Origin: UBA1413 sp964567485
GTDB taxonomy: Bacteria > Bacteroidota > Bacteroidia > Bacteroidales > Prolixibacteraceae
Assembly: GCA_964567485.1 (NCBI GenBank)
Contig: CAZMMX010000015.1
Coordinates: 7,681 to 71,680, forward strand
DNA length: 64,000 nucleotides
Reading direction: 5' to 3'
Below, piece by piece: positions 6,990 to 14,694 of the stretch. Made by a program: the position numbers and the translations under genes. Below the pieces are notes generated by a model. It was not told where the DNA came from, did no database searches, and saw nothing but the letters and a program-made list of their open reading frames with translations. Each line of letters begins with the position of its first letter. Position 1 is the first letter of the stretch.

Positions 6990-7879
6990 TTTTTCCCTGT
7001 TTGCTGCCATACGATGCCCGCGACGATCAAAAGAAGACCTGCGAGGGTGGTGGCGTGAATTTTCTCTCCCACGACCGAAGAGATAAAGAACAGCGACAGG
7101 AAGGGAGCTGCGAAGATCAGGCTTCCGGTCACGGCGTTATTGGTACTGAGTTGCATGGCCTTCATCCATAGCAGGTAGGTGATGCCCACCTCGAACAGGC
7201 CGGTATAGAGGGCTGCCCACAGGGGTGTTCCCTGCGGAAAATCAAAATCTGAAACAAAGGGGAGGAGAATAAGCAGAAACAGAAACCCGAAGAGGAAGTT
7301 GAGGAAAAGCTTCACGGCCTCGGGACGGTGATCCCTGACGTTAAAGATCCAGTAGAGCGCCCAGAAGAAGGAGCTTCCCACGGCCAACAGGACCCCGGGG
7401 AGACTGGTATTTCGGAAGCCTGAGAGGCCTCCCTGGGAGGAGAGGACCACGATACCTGCGAAGCTGACCCCCAGGGCGAGAAACTGCTTTCGTGAGATTT
7501 TCTGCTTTAGCAGGGGAACCGACAGGAAGGCCAGGGTGATGGGCCATATCATATTCAGGGGTTGGGCCAGCTGTGCCGGCAAGAGGGAATAAGCCTTGAA
7601 AAGAATGAGATAATAGCCGAACGGATTGAGGAAACCTACGGCTGCCGACCGCAACAGCTCTGCAGGTGTGGTTTTCAGCAAAACGCCCGTTTGGCCGGTA
7701 ATGAGCAGGAAAATGCCGAGAAAGAGCGCCGACACCCCCGAAGCCACAAAAATAAGCTGCACGGGGTCCAGGCCGCGCAGGGCCAGCTTAAAGGCGGTAG
7801 CCACGGTCGACCAAATCAGCACCGACACCCCGGCATAGGTCAGACTAGCCTTCATATTCTTTTCCATGGCCCTTAACAT
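6986..7879 (-). CDS. EamA/DMT-family inner-membrane transporter
   Basis: A 297-residue drug/metabolite transporter, predicted to export small metabolites, with about ten hydrophobic helices in two EamA halves (first SLTYAGVSVLIWSTVATAFKLAL; second GVLLAVGSSFFWALYWIFNV). The substrate cannot be inferred. The start is unclear: ATG at 7879 directly follows the TAA of the upstream TPR gene, but MEKNMKAS (7867) or MKAS (7855) would be the more usual N-terminus. It overlaps ruvC by 4 bp, so the pair is translationally coupled. Confidence 0.88.
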   Translation of the reverse strand: MLRAMEKNMKASLTYAGVSVLIWSTVATAFKLALRGLDPVQLIFVASGVSALFLGIFLLITGQTGVLLKTTPAELLRSAAVGFLNPFGYYLILFKAYSLLPAQLAQPLNMIWPITLAFLSVPLLKQKISRKQFLALGVSFAGIVVLSSQGGLSGFRNTSLPGVLLAVGSSFFWALYWIFNVRDHRPEAVKLFLNFLFGFLFLLILLPFVSDFDFPQGTPLWAALYTGLFEVGITYLLWMKAMQLSTNNAVTGSLIFAAPFLSLFFISSVVGEKIHATTLAGLLLIVAGIVWQQTGKK

Positions 7880-9790
7880 TTATAGTTTTGGGGGCTGATT
7901 GAAAAACTCCGTTTCTTTTTCCCCGGGAAGGGCTTCTTCGTCAGTCAGTTCGCGATAGAACTTACGGGCTTCAGGGACGTAGATGCTGCCAGGGTGGGTG
8001 AAGAGGATCTCCCGGTATGCCTGGGCGGCCTTTTCGGGTTCCCTGAGTTTGTACTGCAGGAGGTTGGCCATCATGAAAAGGGCATCGTCGGCAAGTAACT
8101 CTCCGGAAAAACCGGTGGTGATCTTTTCGAGGTGCGCCACGGCAGCGCTATAATCGCCGCGACGTTCTTCAATGCGGGCTTTGCGCAGCAGAATGTCGTC
8201 GACCAGCGCATGGCCGGGGAAGAGCGTGGCTATGGTGTCGAGCAGTGCCAGGGCTTCCTCCTCCCGGTGCCGGAAAAAGAGAAGATCGGCACGGGCAAAA
8301 TGGCGCATGGCGACGTCGGAGGTATCAGAGGAGGAATGATCACCCAGGAATAGGGCCAATTCCATGGCGTCGTTGGCCGTGAGCTTTGAGGTACTGGCTT
8401 TGAGCACGTCGAGTTGCGCCCTGGCCCATGAGAAATTCCCCAGGTAATAGCCCAACCGTGCCTTTTTCAGTTTGACCTGGTCGCCCAAAGCATTATCACG
8501 GTTGGCATCGATCACCTGTGAATAGAGCAGGGTGGCCTCCCAGGGATCATCGGCAAAAACATAGATGTCGGCCAGTTCACTCTTGAGTTCTCCGCTTTGC
8601 AGAGGCCGGAGACCCGGCATGGCCAACCCCCGTTCCAGCACCCTGATGCCACTCGCCGTACTGTCGAGGTAAAAAACCAGTAAGTGGGCATATTCCTTTA
8701 TGAGATTAATATTCTGTGTATTATAGCCTAATACGTCAAGTCCTTCATGAAACTCCCGCGCCATCTCCCTGGCTTTCTCCCTATCTCCGTTGCCATCACC
8801 GACATATTGGTAGTACCCGGCGAGCAGCTTCTGGCTGTATGCCTGGCGCCACGCGGGGTTCTCCTTTCCCTTTCCCAGCACATACCCATAGGCGGCGGCA
8901 GCATCGGCGTAATTCTGGTTGTTCATGGCCATACGGGCCAGACTGAGGATCTGGAGGTCCTCACTGCCGGTGCGCCGGTCCAGGGCCACCGATTGCCGCA
9001 GGGCTGCAGAAAACTGCTTCTCCTGAAGGAAAAACCAGATCAGCAGCCTGTTGAACCCCGTCACCTCAGGCTCTTCCTGAATCCTCTTCAGGAGGGCTGC
9101 ACGAAACTCCTCCCTGACATCATTCTCTATGTCCATGTACAACGCCGATGTCAGGGTGCTCTGTGCCATGGGAAGGTGGGTCTCCGACAACCTCACCAAT
9201 TCAAGTAATTCTTCAATTAAGCGGCTGTAATTCCTAAGATATAGATAGATTTGTGTTAGCTCGCTATGAAATTTCTCATTGGGGAGTCTCTTTCTGCCCT
9301 CGAGAAATAGTCTTTCGGCCAGCTCATATTCCCGCCATTGGAGCAGGGTGTTGGCTGTGTTGATATAGGCACTTCTGTTGGCCGGCACCATCCTGAAAGC
9401 CTCGCTGAATTTCTCTTCGGCTTCACGGGGGCGGTTCTGCATTTTTAGCAGGGTTCCCTGGTGGATGATCATCTCGGGGCGGGGAGTCTTGCTCTTTCTG
9501 ATCTCTTTTCTGATTTCATTTTCGGCATTGCTGTATTCTCCCAGCTGGATGAGACACTGGAGATAAAGCCTGAAATAGTGGCCATTTCCCGAGGCGGCAT
9601 AGATATCGCGGTAGAGGGGGGCGGCCCGGGCAAAGTCTCCTTCCGAGAAATAGCGCGACGCCAGCTCTGTGGTGGTCTGGTCAATTCTGACCTGTCCCGC
9701 GGCCTCTGGGGCCATGTGCAGGACGAAGAGCAGGACGAAGAGCCGTAACAATGCTCTTATCGTGAGTTGACGGATTTCTTTTTCTTGCAT
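7880..9790 (-). CDS. Exported tetratricopeptide-repeat protein
   Basis: About 636 residues with a signal peptide (MQEKEIRQLTIRALLRLFVLLFVLHMAPEAAG, cleaved near AAG-QVRID), followed by many TPR-like helical pairs (ASRYFSEGDFARAAPLYRDIY; NTANTLLQWREYELAERLFLEGRK; ALALLDTIATLFPGHALVDDIL; AAVAHLEKITTGFSGELLADDALF; AAQAYREILFTHPGSIYVPEARKFY). The last repeats resemble the outer-membrane YbgF/BamD-type TPRs, suggesting a scaffold for an envelope complex. The open frame runs to 10024, but I place the start at 9790 because the preceding Ser/Pro-rich stretch has no signal character and would overlap the divergent lipA promoter region. Function unknown. Confidence 0.85.
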   Translation of the reverse strand: MQEKEIRQLTIRALLRLFVLLFVLHMAPEAAGQVRIDQTTTELASRYFSEGDFARAAPLYRDIYAASGNGHYFRLYLQCLIQLGEYSNAENEIRKEIRKSKTPRPEMIIHQGTLLKMQNRPREAEEKFSEAFRMVPANRSAYINTANTLLQWREYELAERLFLEGRKRLPNEKFHSELTQIYLYLRNYSRLIEELLELVRLSETHLPMAQSTLTSALYMDIENDVREEFRAALLKRIQEEPEVTGFNRLLIWFFLQEKQFSAALRQSVALDRRTGSEDLQILSLARMAMNNQNYADAAAAYGYVLGKGKENPAWRQAYSQKLLAGYYQYVGDGNGDREKAREMAREFHEGLDVLGYNTQNINLIKEYAHLLVFYLDSTASGIRVLERGLAMPGLRPLQSGELKSELADIYVFADDPWEATLLYSQVIDANRDNALGDQVKLKKARLGYYLGNFSWARAQLDVLKASTSKLTANDAMELALFLGDHSSSDTSDVAMRHFARADLLFFRHREEEALALLDTIATLFPGHALVDDILLRKARIEERRGDYSAAVAHLEKITTGFSGELLADDALFMMANLLQYKLREPEKAAQAYREILFTHPGSIYVPEARKFYRELTDEEALPGEKETEFFNQPPKL

Positions 9791-9922
9791 CGGTTGTGCA
9801 AAAATAACACTATCGGCCAAAGAAGTGCTCATTCGCGATGAATAACTGTGGTCAGGGGAAGGAAGGACCGCACTTACCACCTGTTTATTGCCGCCGAAGG
9901 GTGAAGGGTGCCGGGAATTCGT

Positions 9923-9930
9923 TATTTTTG
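9923..9930 (+). promoter_or_regulatory. Possible -7 box upstream of lipA
   Basis: TATTTTTG fits TAnnTTTG, 18 bp before the lipA ATG. No -33 box is evident. A mirror TATTTTTG on the minus strand (9806-9799) precedes the divergent TPR gene. Confidence 0.35.
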
Positions 9931-9948
9931 TACTCAAAAGGAACGAGG

Positions 9949-10809
9949 ATGAGCATATCGGAAGAGAAAGCGCGGTTGCCCCGGTGGATGAAGATGAAGA
10001 TGCCTTCGGGAGAGAACTATTCACGGGTGAAGAACCTGGTGGCCCGGCATGGTCTGCATACCATTTGCAGCAGTGGTAACTGTCCCAATATCGGGGAGTG
10101 CTGGAACCGGGGTACGGCCACTTTTATGATTCTGGGGGATATATGCACGCGAAGCTGTAAATTCTGCGGGGTGAAAAGTGGAAAGCCTCTGCCTGTCGAT
10201 TGGGCGGAACCCGGGAGGGTGGCCGAATCGGTGCGTCTCATGGGGTTACGCCACTGTGTGATCACCTCGGTCGACCGTGATGACCTGGAAGACCAGGGCG
10301 CGGGGATATGGGCCGAGACCATCAGGGAGGTGAAACGCCTTAACCCGGAAACCCGCGTGGAGGTGCTGATTCCTGATTTTCGGGGTGATGCCATGCTGAT
10401 TGCACAGGTCGTGGCCGCCGGTCCCGATGTGGTCTCCCACAACCTGGAAACCGTAGAGCGCCTCACCCCGCACATCAGGTCGGTCGCCCGTTACCGCAGG
10501 AGCCTGGAGGTCATCCGCACCATCGCGGCTTCAGGAAAAGTGCCCAAATCGGGTATTATGCTGGGACTGGGGGAAACCCGTGATGAGGTGCTCCAGACCA
10601 TGGATGACCTTCTGGAAGCCGGCTGCCGGGTGCTCACCATCGGCCAGTATCTGGCACCCACCAGGGACCACTTGCCGGTGGCTGAATACTTTCCCCCGGA
10701 AACCTTTGAGGAACTCAAAACAGCAGGCCTCGCCAGGGGCTTCAGCTTCGTGGAAAGCAGCCCCTTGGTGCGCTCCTCTTACCGTGCCGAAGATCATGTC
10801 AACGGCTGA
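9949..10809 (+). CDS. lipA: Lipoyl synthase (radical SAM)
   Basis: Inserts two sulfurs into octanoyl chains on E2 and GcvH proteins to make the lipoyl cofactor. Three features identify it: the auxiliary cluster motif CSSGNCPNIGECW (C-x4-C-x5-C) near residue 36, the radical-SAM CTRSCKFC motif (C-x3-C-x2-C) near residue 64, and the C-terminal SSPLVRSSYRAEDHV whose Arg-Ser-Ser-Tyr completes the auxiliary cluster. I set the start at ATG 9949 (MSISEEKARLPRWM), preceded by GGAACGAGG, rather than at upstream in-frame codons that lack homology. A lipoylated E2 is encoded 40 kb away at 50131-51498. lipB is not seen. Confidence 0.96.
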   Translation: MSISEEKARLPRWMKMKMPSGENYSRVKNLVARHGLHTICSSGNCPNIGECWNRGTATFMILGDICTRSCKFCGVKSGKPLPVDWAEPGRVAESVRLMGLRHCVITSVDRDDLEDQGAGIWAETIREVKRLNPETRVEVLIPDFRGDAMLIAQVVAAGPDVVSHNLETVERLTPHIRSVARYRRSLEVIRTIAASGKVPKSGIMLGLGETRDEVLQTMDDLLEAGCRVLTIGQYLAPTRDHLPVAEYFPPETFEELKTAGLARGFSFVESSPLVRSSYRAEDHVNG

Positions 10810-10861
10810 TCTCCTGAGGTGACCAGGATAGTGTTTTTTTTCCGGAGAAAATTCGGTGCGT

Positions 10862-11302
10862 ATGCAAAAGATCAGGGAACAGGAAGGTGAGGAAATGCCG
10901 GGGAAGGCAGAAACCCCTGGCCATATCCCCCTGGCCGTAACCTCCATCTCCGCGGGATTTCCCTCGCCCGCCGATGATTATATGGAGCAGGGGATCGACC
11001 TGAACCGCGAGCTTATCCGCAATCCGGGGGCTACCTTCTACGGAAGAGTTAAAGGGATCTCCATGAAAGACGCCGGCATCGACGAAGGCGACGTTCTGGT
11101 CATTGACCGCTCCCTGGAACCCCGCAATGGCGCCGTGGCCGTGTGCTATCTCGACGGGGAATTCACCGTAAAGAGAATCCGGATTGACGATGAAGGCCTC
11201 TTTCTGGTCCCCGCCAATGAAAGCTTCCAACCTGTGAAAATCACCGAAGAAAACGACTTCACCGTGTGGGGAATCGTGACCTGGGTCATCAAAAAAATGT
11301 AA
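10862..11302 (+). CDS. umuD: UmuD-type S24 self-cleaving protein (no adjacent umuC)
   Basis: UmuD cleaves itself on RecA filaments and then forms UmuD'2 with UmuC for error-prone repair synthesis. Numbering from a GTG start at 10856, the cleavage site is Ala33-Gly34 in SAGFPSPADDYMEQGIDLN (E. coli has Cys-Gly there), the nucleophile Ser69 lies in VKGISMKDAGI and the general base Lys106 in DGEFTVKRI. The C-terminal strand VWGIVTWVIKKM is typical. Three starts are possible (GTG 10856, ATG 10862, ATG 10895, the last with a strong GGTGAGG ribosome site). The next gene is a membrane barrel, so the usual umuC partner is missing here. The short gap to lipA leaves co-transcription possible. Confidence 0.85.
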   Translation: MQKIREQEGEEMPGKAETPGHIPLAVTSISAGFPSPADDYMEQGIDLNRELIRNPGATFYGRVKGISMKDAGIDEGDVLVIDRSLEPRNGAVAVCYLDGEFTVKRIRIDDEGLFLVPANESFQPVKITEENDFTVWGIVTWVIKKM

Positions 11303-11450
11303 TTTTCACCCCTGGAAATGGCACAACTTTTGATTCTTTCATGGTGACGCTGTTTCCTTTTCCGGGTTTTTGGGAACGGGGAAATGCAGGTCAACGTAAT
11401 AAACAGGTTCACCGTTACGTTATTTCGGCACCCATCAAAACTTCAAAGCC

Positions 11451-12044
11451 ATGAAAAAAACGATTTTCACCGTAGCCATCCTCCTTTTCACCCTGCCGCT
11501 TCTGGCTCAGCCATGTATAGACCTGGGGATCAAGGGAGGACTCACCTCCTCGGAGATGCACCCCCTGAGGGAATGGAAAAAGTACGAGACCAACCAGAGT
11601 TACCATGCAGGGGCGTTTTCCAGGATAGGCTGGGGGAGGCTTTTCATACAGCCGGAAGCCTATTTTAACTCCAGGGGTGGGGATATCAGGGATTTTGCAG
11701 AGGATGATCCCGCCACGACCGTGCAGAGGTTTGACTTTACCAGTGTTGATGTTCCCCTGCTGGCGGGGATAAAAGTGATCAAAGGGGACTTTTTTAATAT
11801 CAGGGCGATGGGGGGACCCGTTTTCGGGTTCATCACCTCGGGAGATGTGGAAGGACGCCCCGAGGCTTCGGCCGACTATTTCCGTGATCACTTCTACGGT
11901 TGGCAGTATGGGGTCGGCCTAGACCTCTGGTTTGTCACCCTCGATGCCCGTGTTGAAAACAGCCGCAACAGCGTTTACCAGTCGAGTGACTTTTCATCCC
12001 GCAACAAAGTCTTTATGATCTCAGCAGGCATCAAGATCTTCTGA
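11451..12044 (+). CDS. Small outer-membrane beta-barrel protein
   Basis: A 197-residue protein with a clear signal peptide (MKKTIFTVAILLFTLPLLAQ) and alternating amphipathic strands typical of the 8-stranded OMP_b-brl_2 (PorT-like) family: CIDLGIKGGLTSSEM, GWGRLFIQPEAYFNSRGG, RFDFTSVDVPLLAGIKV, QYGVGLDLWFVTLDARVENS and a final strand KVFMISAGIKIF ending in Phe. Such barrels are very common in Bacteroidota and mostly uncharacterised. The PorT-family label describes the fold and is not evidence of a T9SS component. Monocistronic in appearance. Confidence 0.8.
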   Translation: MKKTIFTVAILLFTLPLLAQPCIDLGIKGGLTSSEMHPLREWKKYETNQSYHAGAFSRIGWGRLFIQPEAYFNSRGGDIRDFAEDDPATTVQRFDFTSVDVPLLAGIKVIKGDFFNIRAMGGPVFGFITSGDVEGRPEASADYFRDHFYGWQYGVGLDLWFVTLDARVENSRNSVYQSSDFSSRNKVFMISAGIKIF

Positions 12045-12122
12045 GTCACCGTCAAGCCCGGAGGTTGAAATATTCTTTATTCTCCTGACTTCCTGCCGAC
12101 ATCAGAAGAGCGACTGCCCTTC

Positions 12123-13265
12123 TTACGAAAGCTTATTTTTATAGTCGCTATAGCCGAAGGAGCGCACCATTTCAAAGCTTCCTCCGCTGTGGAGGATGCC
12201 GATGGAGGGATGGGCGACGCCGTTGAAGAAGTTGGTCTTGACCATGGTGTAGTGGATCATGTCTTCGAAGACAATGCGGTCGCCGGGTTTGAGTTCTCTG
12301 TCGAACGACCAGTATCCTGTGAAGTCGCCGCTCAGGCAGCTGTTTCCCCCCATCCGGTAGGTGGGTTTCCCCGGTACCGGGTCAAAATGGGCCCCTTCAA
12401 TACGGGGCTTATAGGGCATTTCCAGACAGTCGGGCATATGGGCGGCAAAGGAGACGTTGAGCATGGCGGTATGGATGCCCTTGTTCTCGACCACATCGAG
12501 GACGTCGGCAATGAGGACGCCGGTTTCCCAGGCGAAGGCAGATCCCGGCTCCAGGATCACATGAACGGGCCACCGTTTTTTGAAATCGCGGAGCACGCTG
12601 ATCAGTTTCTCTATGTTGTACCCCTGGCGGGTCATCAGGTGGCCGCCCCCCATGTTGACCCATTTTATCCGCGACAGGTATTTCCCGAAGTGCTGTTCAA
12701 AGGCTTCCAGTGTCTTTTCCAGCTCTTCGGCTCCTGACTCACAGAGGGTATGAAAATGGAGACCTTCGATTTCAGCGGGGAGTTCTTCGGGCAGGGCCGC
12801 TGCCAGGATGCCCAGTCGCGAACCGGGGGAACAGGCATTATAAATGAGGGGTTCCACTTCCGAAAAATCAGGGTTTACCCTTAATCCCACGGAAATGGTC
12901 TCGGGAAAAGTCCTGATTTCCCCGATATGCCGGTGAAACTGGGCCATGGAGTTGAAGACGATATGGCTGCTGTAGCCCATGATTTCGCGGAAATCGGCAG
13001 GGGAATAGGCGGGACAGTAGGTATGGGCCTTTACTTTCATCTCTTCGGCGCAGAGACGTGCTTCGTGGAGCGAACTGGCAGAAGCCCCGCTGACAAACTC
13101 CCGCAATACGGGAAAAACACTCCACATTGAAAAACCCTTGAAGGCCGGGATGATCTCCACGCCAGCCTCTTGCTTCACCCTTTCAATGATCGCGAGGTTC
13201 CTCCGCAGTTTCTCCTCCTCCATGATAAAACAGGGGGAGGGGAGATCCCTGAATCTTGCACTCAT
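12123..13265 (-). CDS. nspC: Carboxynorspermidine decarboxylase
   Basis: Decarboxylates carboxynorspermidine or carboxyspermidine to norspermidine or spermidine, the alternative polyamine route. The 380-residue protein is a fold-III PLP decarboxylase (alanine racemase-like barrel). The PLP lysine is in IIPAFKGFSMWS near residue 43, with the diagnostic start LPSPCFIMEEEKLRRNL, the glycine loop VNMGGGHLMTRQGYN, EPGSAFAWETGVL and NSCLSGDFTGYW, whose Cys is the second-subunit active-site residue. Its ATG overlaps the dapA stop (TGATG). The dehydrogenase partner that makes carboxynorspermidine is absent from the window. Confidence 0.92.
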   Translation of the reverse strand: MSARFRDLPSPCFIMEEEKLRRNLAIIERVKQEAGVEIIPAFKGFSMWSVFPVLREFVSGASASSLHEARLCAEEMKVKAHTYCPAYSPADFREIMGYSSHIVFNSMAQFHRHIGEIRTFPETISVGLRVNPDFSEVEPLIYNACSPGSRLGILAAALPEELPAEIEGLHFHTLCESGAEELEKTLEAFEQHFGKYLSRIKWVNMGGGHLMTRQGYNIEKLISVLRDFKKRWPVHVILEPGSAFAWETGVLIADVLDVVENKGIHTAMLNVSFAAHMPDCLEMPYKPRIEGAHFDPVPGKPTYRMGGNSCLSGDFTGYWSFDRELKPGDRIVFEDMIHYTMVKTNFFNGVAHPSIGILHSGGSFEMVRSFGYSDYKNKLS

Positions 13266-14152
13266 CAGCTCAGTTTTTGGAGTTCTGCAACGATTTTTGC
13301 GGCGACCATGGTATTGGCAGGGACCAAAGGCAGGCGAAGGATATTTTCGATGATTCCGGCGTGGTGGAGCATGGTTTTGACCCCGGCAGGATTTCCGTCT
13401 TCGAACTGGAGCCTGAAGAGCTCGATCATCTCAAAGTGGAGTTTCCGGGCTTCTTCGGTTCTCCCGGCCCTGGCATGGTGGATCAGCGCGCTTACCTTAT
13501 GGGGCAGGGCGTTGGCGATCACCGAAATGATGCCCTCCCCTCCGACGGCAATGATGGGGAGTGCCAGCACGTCGTCGCCTGAAATCAGCCGGAAATGCGA
13601 CGGGGTATATTTGACGATCCTGGTAATCTGGGAGAGGATGCCGCTGGCTTCCTTGATGGCCACGATGTTGTCACAGGCTTCGGCAAGGCGGATGACCGTT
13701 TCGGCTTCCATGTTCACGCCGGTTCGGGTGGGAACATTATAAAGGATAAGAGGCAGGGGAGAGTGACGTGCCAGTTCGCGATAGTGACGGAAAAGCCCCT
13801 CCTGGTTGGGTTTGTTGTAAAAGGGGGTCACCACCAGAAAACTACTGACTCCCGTGATGTCGAAATTTTCCATTTTGCGGATCATGGCTGCCGTGTCGTT
13901 GCCGCCCATTCCCACCACGACGGGAAGCCGCCGCGCCGACTGGCTGGTGACAATCCTGACGACCTCTCTTTTCTCCTCATCACTGAGGGTCGACGTTTCG
14001 GCGGTGGTCCCCAGGGCCACCAGGAAATCCATGCCCCCGGCGATCTGGTTTTCTACGATGGCTGCCAATGCCTTCTCATCAATGGCGAAATTACTCTTAA
14101 AGGGGGTCACCAGGGCCACACCGGCACCTGTAAAATCAAAACTCATCTTCAT
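13265..14152 (-). CDS. dapA: 4-hydroxy-tetrahydrodipicolinate synthase
   Basis: Condenses pyruvate with aspartate semialdehyde, the committed step to lysine and diaminopimelate for cell-wall peptide. The 295-residue TIM barrel shows TPFKSN, the GTTAETSTL phosphate-like loop near residue 47, the Tyr of LILYNVPTRTGVNM and the Schiff-base Lys in NIVAIKEASG near residue 165. The ATG at 14152 overlaps the upstream DUF6913 stop as ATGA; a second ATG at 14146 is possible. It sits between DUF6913 and nspC, so aspartate-derived precursors for lysine and polyamines are made from one transcript. Confidence 0.96.
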   Translation of the reverse strand: MKMSFDFTGAGVALVTPFKSNFAIDEKALAAIVENQIAGGMDFLVALGTTAETSTLSDEEKREVVRIVTSQSARRLPVVVGMGGNDTAAMIRKMENFDITGVSSFLVVTPFYNKPNQEGLFRHYRELARHSPLPLILYNVPTRTGVNMEAETVIRLAEACDNIVAIKEASGILSQITRIVKYTPSHFRLISGDDVLALPIIAVGGEGIISVIANALPHKVSALIHHARAGRTEEARKLHFEMIELFRLQFEDGNPAGVKTMLHHAGIIENILRLPLVPANTMVAAKIVAELQKLS

Positions 14153-14649
14153 CGGGCAAATTTCTGTAAATAGATCATCGTTTGTTCGGCAAGATAGTAC
14201 GCGTCGGGTTGTTGTGATACATCAATGCTCATGTCATACAGGTGCAGGTCCCCCCGGTCCCATCCGATTTTAAAGGAAGCCGCCGACAGTGCCGTGATGA
14301 CCTCGAGAGGAGGGCAGGAGTGGGTGCTCAGGTTGATCAGCATTTCAAATTCCGTGGCGATGAAGGTTTCTATGGTTCCGCTGATGGGAAATCCCAACCA
14401 GTTGAAATCTTTCTTCGTGAGCACGTTACTGTCGGTGGAATTTCCTGTGTCGGAGAAGCAAAGCTGTCTGACGATGGTGGCGCGACTGCGGAACTGCTCC
14501 TGCAGGTAAGTGAACGCCCGGCTGTCGTTTTCGTGCCAGAGAATGCCGACTTTCTTCACGTGGTCGAGGGGAACAATCCTTACCACCCGTTTTGTGGCAG
14601 CCGTTTTTTTCATCAGCTGCCTTCTGCTGTATTTCTCAAGCCATCTCAT
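14149..14649 (-). CDS. DUF6913-like conserved Bacteroidota protein
   Basis: A 166-residue protein without signal peptide or membrane helix. I recognise it as resembling the Bacteroidota-specific DUF6913 proteins, which from memory often sit beside dapA; this identification is not verified. Features are a basic N-terminus (RRQLMKKTAATKRVVRIV), the segment KVGILWHENDSRAFTYLQEQF, the KKDFNWLGFPISG stretch and the acidic-basic C-terminus ending TMIYLQKFAR. ATG at 14613 (MKKTAATKR) is an alternative start. It lies between ligA (45 bp upstream) and dapA (4-bp overlap). No function is known. Confidence 0.7.
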   Translation of the reverse strand: MRWLEKYSRRQLMKKTAATKRVVRIVPLDHVKKVGILWHENDSRAFTYLQEQFRSRATIVRQLCFSDTGNSTDSNVLTKKDFNWLGFPISGTIETFIATEFEMLINLSTHSCPPLEVITALSAASFKIGWDRGDLHLYDMSIDVSQQPDAYYLAEQTMIYLQKFAR

Positions 14650-14694
14650 CAGGCCGGCAAATTTAATAAAAGAATGACAAGGTCACCGATATGG

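Noticed and set aside
9791..10024. N-terminal extension of the TPR protein
   Set aside because: The extra 78 residues are Ser/Pro-rich without signal or repeat character and overlap the lipA upstream region; the signal peptide begins at 9790.
11451..12044. PorT, a T9SS component
   Set aside because: It only shares the generic small-barrel fold; no T9SS genes lie nearby.
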